A DNA stretch of 64,000 bases from Mesorhizobium onobrychidis (lineage in GTDB: Bacteria > Pseudomonadota > Alphaproteobacteria > Rhizobiales > Rhizobiaceae). Both the position numbers and the translations under genes were made by a program. Each line of letters starts with the position of its first letter. Position 1 is the stretch's first letter. The stretch is taken from positions 620,001 to 684,000 of the forward strand of contig NZ_CP062229.1 of assembly GCF_024707545.1 (NCBI RefSeq). The letters are read 5' to 3'. The notes beneath the pieces are model-generated. The model was not told the DNA's origin and did not search any database. It saw only the letters and a list, made by a program, of their open reading frames with translations. Below are positions 56,425 through 64,000 of the stretch, piece after piece.

Positions 56425-58230
56425 TCAATCCCCCATCTTCAGCGCCTGGATGAACGCCTCCTGCGGGATATCCACCTTGCCGAACTGGCGCATGCGCTTC
56501 TTGCCCTCTTTCTGCTTGTCGAGCAGCTTGCGCTTGCGCGAGACGTCGCCGCCGTAGCATTTGGCGGTGACGTCCTTGCGCAGCGCCGAGATGGTTTCGC
56601 GGGCGATGACCTTGCCGCCTATTGCCGCCTGGATCGGGATCTTGAACAGATGGTGCGGGATCAGCTCCTTCAGCTTCTCGCACATCAGCCGGCCGCGCTT
56701 TTCCGCCGCCGTGCGGTGGACCAGCATCGACAGCGCGTCGACCGGCTCCTCATTGACCAGGATCGACATCTTCACCAGGTCGCCCTCGCGATAGTCGGTC
56801 AGATGATAGTCGAAGGAGGCGTAGCCCTTGGAGATCGACTTCAGCCGGTCGTAGAAGTCGAAGACGACCTCGTTGAGCGGCAGATCGTAGGTCAGCATGG
56901 CGCGCTTGCCGACATAGGAAAGGTCGGCCTGGATGCCGCGCCGGTCCTGGCAGAGTTTTAGGATGCCGCCGAGATACTCGTCCGGGGTCAGGATGGTGGC
57001 GCGGATCCACGGCTCCTCGATGGCCTGGATCTTGACCACGTCGGGCATGTCGGCCGGGTTGTGCAATTCCTTCGTCGTGCCGTCGTTCAAAGCCAAGCGG
57101 TAGACGACGCTCGGCGCGGTGGCGATGAGGTCGAGGTTGAACTCGCGCTCCAGCCGCTCCTGGATGATTTCGAGGTGCAAAAGGCCAAGGAAGCCGCAGC
57201 GATAGCCGAAGCCGAGCGCGGCGGAGGTCTCCATTTCATAAGAGAAAGAAGCGTCGTTGAGGCGGAGCTTGCCGACCGCGGCGCGCAGATCCTCGAAATC
57301 GGCGGCGTCAACCGGGAACAGGCCGCAGAACACCACCGGCTGCGCCGGCTTGAAGCCTGGCAGGGCCTGGGCCGTCTGGCGCTTGTCCTCGGTGATGGTG
57401 TCGCCGACGCGGGTATCGGCGACTTCCTTGATCGAGCCGGTGAAGAAGCCGAATTCGCCGGGGCCGAGCCCGTCGACATTGATGCGGGCCGGCGTGAAGA
57501 CGCCGGTGCGCTCGACAAGGTACTTGGCGCCGGTGCCCATCATGCGGATGGTCTGGCCCTTCTTCAGCACGCCGTCGATTATGCGGACCAGCACGATGAC
57601 GCCGAGATAGGCGTCGTACCAGCTGTCGACCAGCATCGCCTTCAGCGGTGCGGCGATGTCGCCCTCGCGCGGCGGCGGCAAATCGTTGACGATCGCCTCC
57701 AGCACGTCGGGAATGCCCAGCCCGGTCTTGGCCGAGATCAGCACGGCGTTGGAGGCATCGATGCCGATCACCTCCTCGACCTGCTCGCGGATGCGCTCGG
57801 GCTCGGCGGCCGGCAGGTCGACCTTGTTCAGCACCACGACGATCTCGTGGTTGTTGTCGATGGCCTGGTAGACATTGGCCAGCGTCTGCGCCTCGACGCC
57901 TTGAGAGGCATCGACGACCAGCAGCGAGCCTTCGCAGGCGGCGAGCGACCGCGACACTTCGTAGGCGAAGTCGACATGGCCGGGCGTATCGATCAGGTTG
58001 AGGATATAGTCCTCGCCATTGTTGGCGCGGTATTTCAGCCGCACCGTCTGCGCCTTGATGGTGATGCCGCGCTCACGCTCGATATCCATCGAGTCCAGCA
58101 CCTGCTCCTTCATGTCGCGCAGCTCCAGCCCGCCGGTGGACTGGATCAACCGGTCGGCAAGCGTGGATTTGCCATGGTCGATATGGGCGACGATGGAGAA
58201 ATTGCGGATGTTCTTGATCGGCGTGGTCAT
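56425..58230 (-). CDS. lepA: Elongation factor 4 (LepA)
   Basis: A 601 aa ribosomal GTPase that back-translocates stalled ribosomes. G1 AHIDHGKST near residue 15, G3 DTPGH near 82, G4 NKVD near 136, then EF-G-like domains III-V and the LepA-specific C-terminal domain ending [17 protein letters not shown]. Membrane-associated under some conditions. The end is duplicated at 55415-55538. It faces a TadG-like gene across 184 bases. Confidence 0.98.
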   Translation of the reverse strand: MTTPIKNIRNFSIVAHIDHGKSTLADRLIQSTGGLELRDMKEQVLDSMDIERERGITIKAQTVRLKYRANNGEDYILNLIDTPGHVDFAYEVSRSLAACEGSLLVVDASQGVEAQTLANVYQAIDNNHEIVVVLNKVDLPAAEPERIREQVEEVIGIDASNAVLISAKTGLGIPDVLEAIVNDLPPPREGDIAAPLKAMLVDSWYDAYLGVIVLVRIIDGVLKKGQTIRMMGTGAKYLVERTGVFTPARINVDGLGPGEFGFFTGSIKEVADTRVGDTITEDKRQTAQALPGFKPAQPVVFCGLFPVDAADFEDLRAAVGKLRLNDASFSYEMETSAALGFGYRCGFLGLLHLEIIQERLEREFNLDLIATAPSVVYRLALNDGTTKELHNPADMPDVVKIQAIEEPWIRATILTPDEYLGGILKLCQDRRGIQADLSYVGKRAMLTYDLPLNEVVFDFYDRLKSISKGYASFDYHLTDYREGDLVKMSILVNEEPVDALSMLVHRTAAEKRGRLMCEKLKELIPHHLFKIPIQAAIGGKVIARETISALRKDVTAKCYGGDVSRKRKLLDKQKEGKKRMRQFGKVDIPQEAFIQALKMGD

Positions 58231-58414
58231 GATGGGGCGGCTTTAGCAGGGGCAGCTTGCCCGGGCAAGCGGCCGGGCGCGGCGCCCCAGGGCAATCGCG
58301 TCAGGTTTGCGCCGCCGGGGGCGCAACGTCGTTAAACTTTGATCCATCAGATTAGAGCATAGTTCGCGCCCTGCGTGATAGGCCACGACCTGTCACCGTT
58401 TGGGGGGCCAAGCA

Positions 58415-59503
58415 ATGCCACCTTCTGCAAGCCATTTTCTCCGTTCCGAGAGCGGCTCCTTAGCGCCGATACTCGCCATCATGCTTATCCCGATGACGGC
58501 CGCGTTGGGCTTTTCAATCGACTATAATTCGGCCGTTGCGACCAGGGCATCGATGCAGAATGCGCTCGATGCCGCGACCCTGTCGATCACGACGCTGCCA
58601 ACCAGCACGTCATTGGCGGACCGTCAGGTGAAGCTGCAGGAGTCGTTTGCGGCCAATAGCGGGCAAGGCACCGCCAAGCTCGACGGCTTCGTCGTCGCCG
58701 CCGACGGCACCGCCAGCATCAATGCCTCGGCCCGCTTTGCCATGCCGACGAACTTCATGCAGATCGCCCATGTCGACACGGTGCCGGTCGCCGTGGCGTC
58801 GGCGGTGCGCAAGAGGCCGGCACTGGTGGAGACCACGTTCAAGGTCGACAAGATTTCGGGCTACTGGGACAAGTCGATGACGCTCTACGGCACGAAATTC
58901 GGCGAGACGGCGGCCAACAAGCTGATGAAGATCTCCTACGTACACAACAAGTATGGCGATCCGAAAGGCTATGGAACGTCCCGTGTGTATACGATCAACG
59001 GATCGACAGAGACGCTGGCCCAGAAACAAGTATGCACGACAAGAACGGTGACCAGCTTCTACGGCTTGCCCACCACCACGATCACCCAGACCGACTCCAG
59101 CGGCAAGAAATACGCGACCACCTGTGTCAACACCATGTATCCATCGACCGGCGCCGGCGCGGTGATCGACGTCAGTCTGATGGACAAGCTCTATCTGGAG
59201 ATGAAGATTCCGAATCCCAATCCGGGTCTTGGCGGTGGCTACCTGCCCACGGGCACGAAACAAACCCTGCGATCGGACGATACGGCGACGTCGGACCGGT
59301 TGTACATCGACAGTGTCGAAGTCAAGCAAGGCCAAGTGGTGGACATCTTCATCGCCGTGCCATGCGGCCAACCCAGCACGCAGGCCTGGGAGGACGGCGG
59401 AAATGCCGTACCGGCTCCGGTGTCCAACGCCGATTTCTTTTACACCGTGACCGGCAAGTGCGACTTCAATAAGCGGCCTTCGCAAACAGTGCTTACGCAA
59501 TAG
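58415..59503 (+). CDS. TadG-like (TadE/TadG family) protein with N-terminal membrane anchor
   Basis: A 362 aa protein: short basic leader, then LAPILAIMLIPMTAALGFSI (about 16-35) followed by DYNSAVATRASMQNALDAA, typical of Flp-pilus TadG-like and TadE-like N-termini. The remainder is Thr/Ser-rich with four to six cysteines and no von Willebrand A domain apparent. The usual tad neighbours are absent. GGGGGG precedes the ATG. Followed by a terminator. Confidence 0.75.
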   Translation: MPPSASHFLRSESGSLAPILAIMLIPMTAALGFSIDYNSAVATRASMQNALDAATLSITTLPTSTSLADRQVKLQESFAANSGQGTAKLDGFVVAADGTASINASARFAMPTNFMQIAHVDTVPVAVASAVRKRPALVETTFKVDKISGYWDKSMTLYGTKFGETAANKLMKISYVHNKYGDPKGYGTSRVYTINGSTETLAQKQVCTTRTVTSFYGLPTTTITQTDSSGKKYATTCVNTMYPSTGAGAVIDVSLMDKLYLEMKIPNPNPGLGGGYLPTGTKQTLRSDDTATSDRLYIDSVEVKQGQVVDIFIAVPCGQPSTQAWEDGGNAVPAPVSNADFFYTVTGKCDFNKRPSQTVLTQ

Positions 59504-59555
59504 GCCGGACAGGTCGCGTCCGGAGAGGACACGCGTTCGCATAGCATCTCATTTC

Positions 59556-59590
59556 AACGCCGTCCGGTCGCCACCGGGCGGCGTTTTGTT
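59556..59590 (+). terminator. Rho-independent terminator after the TadG-like gene
   Basis: AACGCCGTCCGGT-cgcc-ACCGGGCGGCGTT followed by TTG TT is a strong stem and T-run about 50 bases after the stop. Confidence 0.85.
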
Positions 59591-59599
59591 GTGGGCGCA

Positions 59600-59638
59600 C
59601 CTCGCCTTCTCTCCCTTGTGGGAGAAGGAAAAACGAGG
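59600..59638. repeat. Single hairpin related to family A ends
   Basis: cctcgccttctctcccttgtgggagaaggaaaaacgagg forms one stem around CTTGT, like one end of the elements at 8202 and 50641. The other end is not present, so it is a solitary half or remnant. Confidence 0.6.
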
Positions 59639-59740
59639 TGGACGATCACGAAGCGGTGATGGCTGTAACGAAGGCCCAGGCGGCGGCGAAGAGCTGATGT
59701 GATCGCCATTCCGGCGCGCCACCAACTCTGGGAGACCATC

Positions 59741-60013
59741 ATGACCAACCGCCCGACCTTGCCGGCACTTGCCTTCGCGCTTTGCTCGACGGCCCTTTTT
59801 GCCGGCGGCATTGCGCGCGCCGAAGATGCCAAGAAGCCGGCCGATGCGATGGCGACTGACGCCATGAAGCCGGCGACCGACGCGATGAAGCCCGCGGATC
59901 CGATGGCGGCCGAAAAGATGAAGGACTGCATGGACAAGGCTGCCATGGAAACCGACGCGATGAAAAAGGACGAGGCGACCAAGGCCTGCGACGCGATGGG
60001 GACGGCCAAGTAG
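59741..60013 (+). CDS. Small secreted MXKDX-repeat-like protein
   Basis: A 90 aa protein with a signal peptide (LPALAFALCSTALFAGGIARA, cut near RAED). The mature part is a low-complexity chain of DAM/KP units (DAMKPATDAMKPADPMAAEK) with two cysteines and many Met, resembling the rhizobial pentapeptide MXKDX repeat proteins. Function unknown. GGGAG precedes the ATG. Confidence 0.75.
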   Translation: MTNRPTLPALAFALCSTALFAGGIARAEDAKKPADAMATDAMKPATDAMKPADPMAAEKMKDCMDKAAMETDAMKKDEATKACDAMGTAK

Positions 60014-60101
60014 GCTTCGAGCCCGCATCCGGCCGGGAGTGGCCATGGCGGTTCCCCTGTCCGGAACGGGGTCGCGGCCGCCGATGCACGCGCCCGCACG
60101 G

Positions 60102-60136
60102 CAATGTGAAACCGCGACAGACCTATCTGTCGTATA
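60102..60136 (+). promoter_or_regulatory. Candidate ECF-type promoter of msrA
   Basis: TGAAACC and CGTATA are 17 bases apart, ending 30 bases before the msrA start. Extracytoplasmic-function sigma factors often use such AAC/CGT pairs. An ACAGA-ccta-TCTGT palindrome lies in the spacer. Confidence 0.3.
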
Positions 60137-60165
60137 GTCGTAAACTCATGCATGGGAGATCAGAG

Positions 60166-60906
60166 ATGACCGGCATTGAAAAAACCGCCGCGAAACGATT
60201 GACGAAATTCGCCTGGGGCGCGCTTGCGGCGCTGATCTTCGCCGCGGCCGGCGCCGCCTTGTGGCAGACGCCGGCAATCTCGGCCGAGGAGGCGGTGGTG
60301 ATCCCGCCGCCGGCGATGGACGAGAAACCCGCCGCCGGCACCGCCAAGGCGATCTTCGCCGGCGGCTGCTTCTGGGGCGTGCAAGGCGTGTTCCAGCACG
60401 TCAAGGGCGTGACCAGCGCCGTCTCCGGCTATGCCGGCGGCGACAAGGACACCGCCGTCTACGAGACGGTCGGCACCGGCCGGACCGGGCACGCCGAAGC
60501 CGTGGAGATCACCTACGAGCCGACAGAGGTGACCTACGGCCAGTTGCTGCAGGTGTATTTCTCGGTCGCGCACAACCCGACGCAGCTGAACTACCAGGGT
60601 CCGGACCGCGGCCCGCAATACCGTTCGACGATTTTTGCCGAAAGCGATGCGCAGAAGAAGATCGCCGAGAGCTACATCGCCCAGCTCGACAAGGCCAAGG
60701 TGTTTCCAGAGCCGATCGTGACCACGCTGGAAATCGGCAAGACGTTCTATCCGGCCGAGGACTATCACCAGGATTTCCTGACGCTGAACCCGACCTACCC
60801 CTACATCGTCTACAACGACCTGCCCAAGGTCGAGAATTTGAAGACGCTATTCCCCGACCTTTACAGCGAAAAACCGGTGCTGGTGCTGGCCGCCAACAAG
60901 AGCTGA
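60166..60906 (+). CDS. msrA: Peptide methionine sulfoxide reductase MsrA, exported form
   Basis: A 246 aa protein. N-terminal segment LTKFAWGALAALIFAAAGAA (about 12-31) is a signal or anchor, so the enzyme should act in the periplasm. The catalytic motif AIFAGGCFWGVQG is near 60-72, GYAGG near 88, and the Tyr/Asp block QYRSTIF near 150. It reduces the S-form of methionine sulfoxide; a separate MsrB is not in the window. GGGAG at 60154 precedes the ATG. Confidence 0.9.
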   Translation: MTGIEKTAAKRLTKFAWGALAALIFAAAGAALWQTPAISAEEAVVIPPPAMDEKPAAGTAKAIFAGGCFWGVQGVFQHVKGVTSAVSGYAGGDKDTAVYETVGTGRTGHAEAVEITYEPTEVTYGQLLQVYFSVAHNPTQLNYQGPDRGPQYRSTIFAESDAQKKIAESYIAQLDKAKVFPEPIVTTLEIGKTFYPAEDYHQDFLTLNPTYPYIVYNDLPKVENLKTLFPDLYSEKPVLVLAANKS

Positions 60907-60909
60907 TCT

Positions 60910-60941
60910 TGCAATAGCGGGCAACAATGCCCGCTATTGCA
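60910..60941. terminator. Perfect inverted repeat between convergent msrA and the amino-acid ATPase gene
   Basis: TGCAATAGCGGGC-AACAAT-GCCCGCTATTGCA has 13-bp perfect arms. It contains the stop codon of the leftward ATPase gene (TAG at 60936-60934) and starts 3 bases after the msrA stop. It lacks a U-run and may serve both transcripts or bind a protein. Confidence 0.6.
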
Positions 60942-61659
60942 CGCCGAGAAACTGCCTGAGCTCCGGCGTCCTGGGGTTGGCGAAGACGTCCTCGGGGGCG
61001 CCGATCTCGTGGACGCGGCCCTGATGCATGAAGACGACGCGCGAGCAGACGTCGCGGGCGAAGCGCATCTCATGGGTGACCATCACCAGCGTCATGCCTT
61101 CCGCGGCCAATTCCCTGACGACGGCCAGCACCTCGGCGACGAGTTCGGGGTCGAGCGCCGAGGTGATCTCGTCGCATAGCAGCGCGATCGGCTGCATGGC
61201 GAGCGCCCGGGCGATCGCCACGCGCTGCTGCTGGCCGCCGGACAGTTCGTCCGGCAAGGCGTCGAACTTGTGGGCGAGACCGACGCGGTCGAGCATTTTT
61301 CGGGCGACCGCATCGGCGTCCTTTTTCGGCGTCTTCTTCACCACGACCTGCGACAGCATGACATTGCCGCCGGCCGTCAGATGCGGGAACAGATTGAATT
61401 GCTGAAAAATCATGCCGACCTTCAGGCGCAGCGCCTTGAGATGCACCTCGTCGGGCAGGAACTGGGCGCCGGCGACGACGATCGAGCCTTCGTCGATGGT
61501 CTCCAGCCCGTTGATGCAGCGCAGCAGCGTCGACTTGCCCGAACCGCTCTTGCCGATGATGGCGACGACCTCGCCCGGCGCGATGTCGATGGAAATCCCC
61601 TTCAGCACCTCGTTGTCGCCGAAGCGCTTCTTCACCTCAGTGATTGCGATGAGCGACAT
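60934..61659 (-). CDS. Polar amino-acid ABC transporter ATP-binding protein
   Basis: A 241 aa ATPase of the GlnQ/HisP class: Walker [10 protein letters not shown] near 38, Q-loop [10 protein letters not shown], signature [10 protein letters not shown] near 143, Walker [14 protein letters not shown] and switch His in THE. Start ATG at 61659 overlaps the upstream permease frame by 23 bases. Confidence 0.92.
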   Translation of the reverse strand: MSLIAITEVKKRFGDNEVLKGISIDIAPGEVVAIIGKSGSGKSTLLRCINGLETIDEGSIVVAGAQFLPDEVHLKALRLKVGMIFQQFNLFPHLTAGGNVMLSQVVVKKTPKKDADAVARKMLDRVGLAHKFDALPDELSGGQQQRVAIARALAMQPIALLCDEITSALDPELVAEVLAVVRELAAEGMTLVMVTHEMRFARDVCSRVVFMHQGRVHEIGAPEDVFANPRTPELRQFLGVQ

Positions 61660-62296
61660 TGAGCTTCCTTTCCAGGAGCTGGCTCGATTTCGACAGCGGC
61701 CAGCACAAAGCAAAGTAGATGAGCGCAACCAGACCATAGACCGTGAACGGCTGGAACGTCGCGTTGGTGACGATCGAACCGGCCTTCGACAATTCGACGA
61801 AGCCGATGATGGAGGTGAGCGCGGTGCCCTTCACCACCTGCACCGAGAAGCCGACGGTCGGCGGCACCGCCACTTTCAGCGCCTGCGGCAGGATGACGTA
61901 GCGCATCTGCTGGAGGTAACCCATTCCGAGGCTGGCGGACGCCTCCCATTGACCTTTGGCGATGCTCTCGACGCAGCCGCGCCAGATTTCGGCGAGGAAG
62001 GCGGCGGTCCACAGGATGAGCGCGACACAGGCGGCAAGCCAGGCGGGAACGTCGATGCCGAACAGGCCAAGGCCGAAGAAAGCGAGAAAGAGCTGCATCA
62101 GGAGCGGCGTGCCCTGGAACAGCTGGATGTAGCCGCGTGACAGAAGCCGCAGCCCACGCCGGCCGCCGATGCGCAGGAAAAGCAGGCCAGCGCCGACGAT
62201 GCCGCCACCGAGGAAGGAGACCAGCGAGAGGACAACCGTCCAGCGGGCGGCCAAAAGCAGGTTACGCAGGATGTCCCAGAAGCTGAACTCGGTCAT
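61637..62296 (-). CDS. Polar amino-acid ABC transporter permease (HisM/GlnP-like)
   Basis: A 219 aa permease with about five membrane segments. The cytoplasmic EAA loop appears as CVESIAKGQWEASASLGMGY near 110-130. It pairs with the other permease and the ATPase in the same operon; 10 bases separate it from the upstream permease. Confidence 0.9.
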   Translation of the reverse strand: MTEFSFWDILRNLLLAARWTVVLSLVSFLGGGIVGAGLLFLRIGGRRGLRLLSRGYIQLFQGTPLLMQLFLAFFGLGLFGIDVPAWLAACVALILWTAAFLAEIWRGCVESIAKGQWEASASLGMGYLQQMRYVILPQALKVAVPPTVGFSVQVVKGTALTSIIGFVELSKAGSIVTNATFQPFTVYGLVALIYFALCWPLSKSSQLLERKLNVAHRNH

Positions 62297-62306
62297 GGCG
62301 CACGTC

Positions 62307-62978
62307 TCATCGCGACGCCTTCCTTGGAAACAGCATCCAGCCCAGGCCGGCCAGCAGCTGGCGCAGCAGGATCGCGAGGGCCAGGTAGATCAAGGTGGAG
62401 ACGATGTAGGTTTCGAAGGCCCTGAAATTGCGCGACTGGATAAAGTTGGCGGCGAAGGTCAGGTCCTCGGCGGCAATCTGCGAAACGACGGCCGATCCCA
62501 GCATGACGATGACGATCTGCGACGACAGCGCAGGCCAGATGCGCTGCAGCGCCGGGACCAGAACCACATACCAGAAGGCCTGGAACGGGGTCATGGCGAG
62601 GCTGGCGCCGGCTTCGAACTGGCCGCGTGGCGTGGCCTGGATGCCGGCGCGGATGATTTCGCAGCTGTAGGCGCCGAGATTGACGATCATGGCGAGGTTG
62701 GCGGCAGTCAGTTCCGACATTCTGATGCCAAGCGACGGCAGGCCGAAGAAGATGAAGAACAGTTGGATGAGGAAGGGCGTGTTGCGGATCATCTCGACAT
62801 AGGTCGCGACGACGGGTCTTAGCCATTTCGGCCCGAGGGCGCGCACCCAGGCGCAGGCAATGCCCAATGCGACGCCGAACACCGCGCCGATCAGGATGAG
62901 CTGCACGGTGATCCGGATGCCTTTGAGCAGCACCGGCAGAGCCTCGATCAGCCAGCCGAAATCGAACTGATAGGTCAT
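62307..62978 (-). CDS. Polar amino-acid ABC transporter permease (HisQ-like)
   Basis: A 223 aa permease, about five hydrophobic segments, with IRNTPFLIQLFFIFFGLP near 66-83 and EAA loop GIQATPRGQFEAGASLAM near 113-130, typical of the HAAT family. It lies 40 bases behind the binding-protein gene. Confidence 0.9.
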   Translation of the reverse strand: MTYQFDFGWLIEALPVLLKGIRITVQLILIGAVFGVALGIACAWVRALGPKWLRPVVATYVEMIRNTPFLIQLFFIFFGLPSLGIRMSELTAANLAMIVNLGAYSCEIIRAGIQATPRGQFEAGASLAMTPFQAFWYVVLVPALQRIWPALSSQIVIVMLGSAVVSQIAAEDLTFAANFIQSRNFRAFETYIVSTLIYLALAILLRQLLAGLGWMLFPRKASR

Positions 62979-63018
62979 GGCTTGTTATCTGACCTCAGCC
63001 ACACGCGGCGGGCGGCGA

Positions 63019-63810
63019 TCACAGGTCAGCCGGCAGGTCCACCTTCAGCCATTTTTGCGAAATTGCGTTCAGGGCGCCGTCGGACCTGGCGGCGGCGATG
63101 ATGCCGTTGATCTTGGCCATCAATGCCGGCTCCTCCTTGTTCATGCCGATGTAGCAAGGCGAGTTCTTGATCAGGAATTTGAGCTCGGGCCGCTTGGGCG
63201 GGTTCTTTTCGAGGATGGCGGCGGCGACGACATTCCCGGTCGCGATCACCTCGACCTGGCCCGAAAGGAAAGCGGAAATTGTGCCGTTGTTGTCCTCGTA
63301 GCGCTTGATCTCGACGCTCGCGGGCACGACCTTGGTCAGTTCGAGGTCTTCGATCGCGCCGCGGGTGACGCCAACGGTCTTGCCGGCGAGATCTTCCGCC
63401 TTCGCGACCGCGACGTCCGCCGGAGCGAACACGCCATTGTAAAAGGGGGCGTAGGCTTCGGAAAAGTCGATGACCTTCTCGCGATCGGGATTCTTGCCGA
63501 GGCTTGAAATGACCAGGTCGACCTTGTTGGTCTGAAGATAAGGAATGCGGTTGGCGCTGGTGACCGGGACGATCTCGACCTTGGCGCCGAGCTTTTCACC
63601 AATCAGATTGGCGATATCGATGTCGTAGCCTTGCGGCGTCATGTCGGCGCCGACACTGCCGAAGGGCGGGAAATCCTGTGGGACGGCGATGCGGATGGTG
63701 CCCCGCGCCCCGATGTCGCTCAAGGCGTCAGCCCGCGCCTGCGGAGACGGAGCCATGGCCATTCCAGCCACGGCGGCGAAGGCCAGCATGCACACATTGC
63801 GACGGTTCAT
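63019..63810 (-). CDS. Amino-acid ABC transporter substrate-binding protein
   Basis: A 263 aa periplasmic protein: signal peptide CMLAFAAVAGMAMAPSPQARA, then the SBP_bac_3 fold (IRIAVPQDFPPFG, DIDIANLIGEKLGAKVEIVP, TNKVDLVISSLGKNPDREK). The start at 63810 follows AGGGAAAATA; the frame extends to 63969 without a better start. First gene of the importer operon; the ligand is a polar amino acid or related compound and cannot be read. Confidence 0.9.
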   Translation of the reverse strand: MNRRNVCMLAFAAVAGMAMAPSPQARADALSDIGARGTIRIAVPQDFPPFGSVGADMTPQGYDIDIANLIGEKLGAKVEIVPVTSANRIPYLQTNKVDLVISSLGKNPDREKVIDFSEAYAPFYNGVFAPADVAVAKAEDLAGKTVGVTRGAIEDLELTKVVPASVEIKRYEDNNGTISAFLSGQVEVIATGNVVAAAILEKNPPKRPELKFLIKNSPCYIGMNKEEPALMAKINGIIAAARSDGALNAISQKWLKVDLPADL

Positions 63811-64000
63811 TATTTTCCCTTTTTGTCTCGGTTGGTCGTCAAGGCAAAGCAACAGACATGCCAAACTATCGACTCCATGCGAATCGACGCTTTTCCAGCC
63901 ACTTTGGGAGGCTCCCACCGCGATCGAGTGCCACCCAGCCAGCAGGCGGCCTAAATATTGTGCAGACAAATTGGTGTACGGATCTGGCGCACGCGGATCA
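63811..64000. other. Promoter region of the amino-acid importer, right edge
   Basis: 190 bases with no coding signal recognised on either strand. The transcript start of the leftward importer should lie here; no box could be assigned with confidence. Confidence 0.4.

Overview
The window reads as a chromosomal segment of a high-GC alphaproteobacterium of the order Rhizobiales, most like Mesorhizobium. The reasons are the dnaK-dnaJ-pmtA-pyrF order, a rhizobial phosphatidylethanolamine methyltransferase, an alphaproteobacterial RpoH-type promoter before dnaK, a MatA-like malonyl-CoA decarboxylase, many sugar, polyamine and amino-acid ABC importers, and several families of intergenic palindromic elements. 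No rRNA, tRNA, CRISPR array, transposase, integrase or phage gene was seen. The genus is inferred from gene content only.

Layout: 1-1620 is a hydantoinase A gene cut by the left edge, divergent from fpr. 2829-6267 holds deoC with a double-domain (ALDH16-like) aldehyde dehydrogenase. 6461-8201 holds an SDR and a fumarylacetoacetate-hydrolase-type enzyme, a pair typical of non-phosphorylative deoxy-sugar catabolism. 8402-18774 is a divergent amino-sugar locus: leftward murQ, a CUT1 ABC importer and a Gfo/Idh/MocA oxidoreductase; rightward a BadF-type sugar kinase, a GntR/HutC regulator, a SIS-domain deaminase and nagA. Both arms start with a matching tandem operator. 18817-21099 carries malonyl-CoA decarboxylase and rpe. 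21399-26919 is a two-gene operon of large secreted proteins. 27450-33133 holds dnaK, dnaJ, pmtA, an FMN reductase, pyrF and a DUF1330 gene. 33201-39555 is a polyamine-type operon (XRE-cupin regulator, ABC importer, FAD oxidase) whose last gene, a cupin, has an in-frame stop. 39720-40790 is an orphan ATP-grasp gene. 40967-44206 is a De Ley-Doudoroff galactose-type operon. Then come gshB, comM, a secreted hypothetical, glcB, a second hyuA-like gene and a region of decay (54 kb), followed by small membrane proteins, lepA, a TadG-like protein, an MXKDX-like protein, periplasmic msrA, and a polar amino-acid ABC importer at the right edge.

The most unusual points are: (i) a non-PTS MurNAc/GlcNAc salvage locus with its own paired operator; (ii) a second, diverged copy of the lepA 3' end lying about 1 kb downstream of lepA with a membrane-protein gene between the two copies, as expected of an insertion that rebuilt its target; (iii) a degenerate copy of an internal comM segment directly behind comM; (iv) two genes interrupted by stops where Trp is the likely original residue, plus one frameshifted DUF559 gene lying between palindromic elements; (v) a secreted pair with DUF11-like and cysteine-rich repeats and a possible shared CC module.
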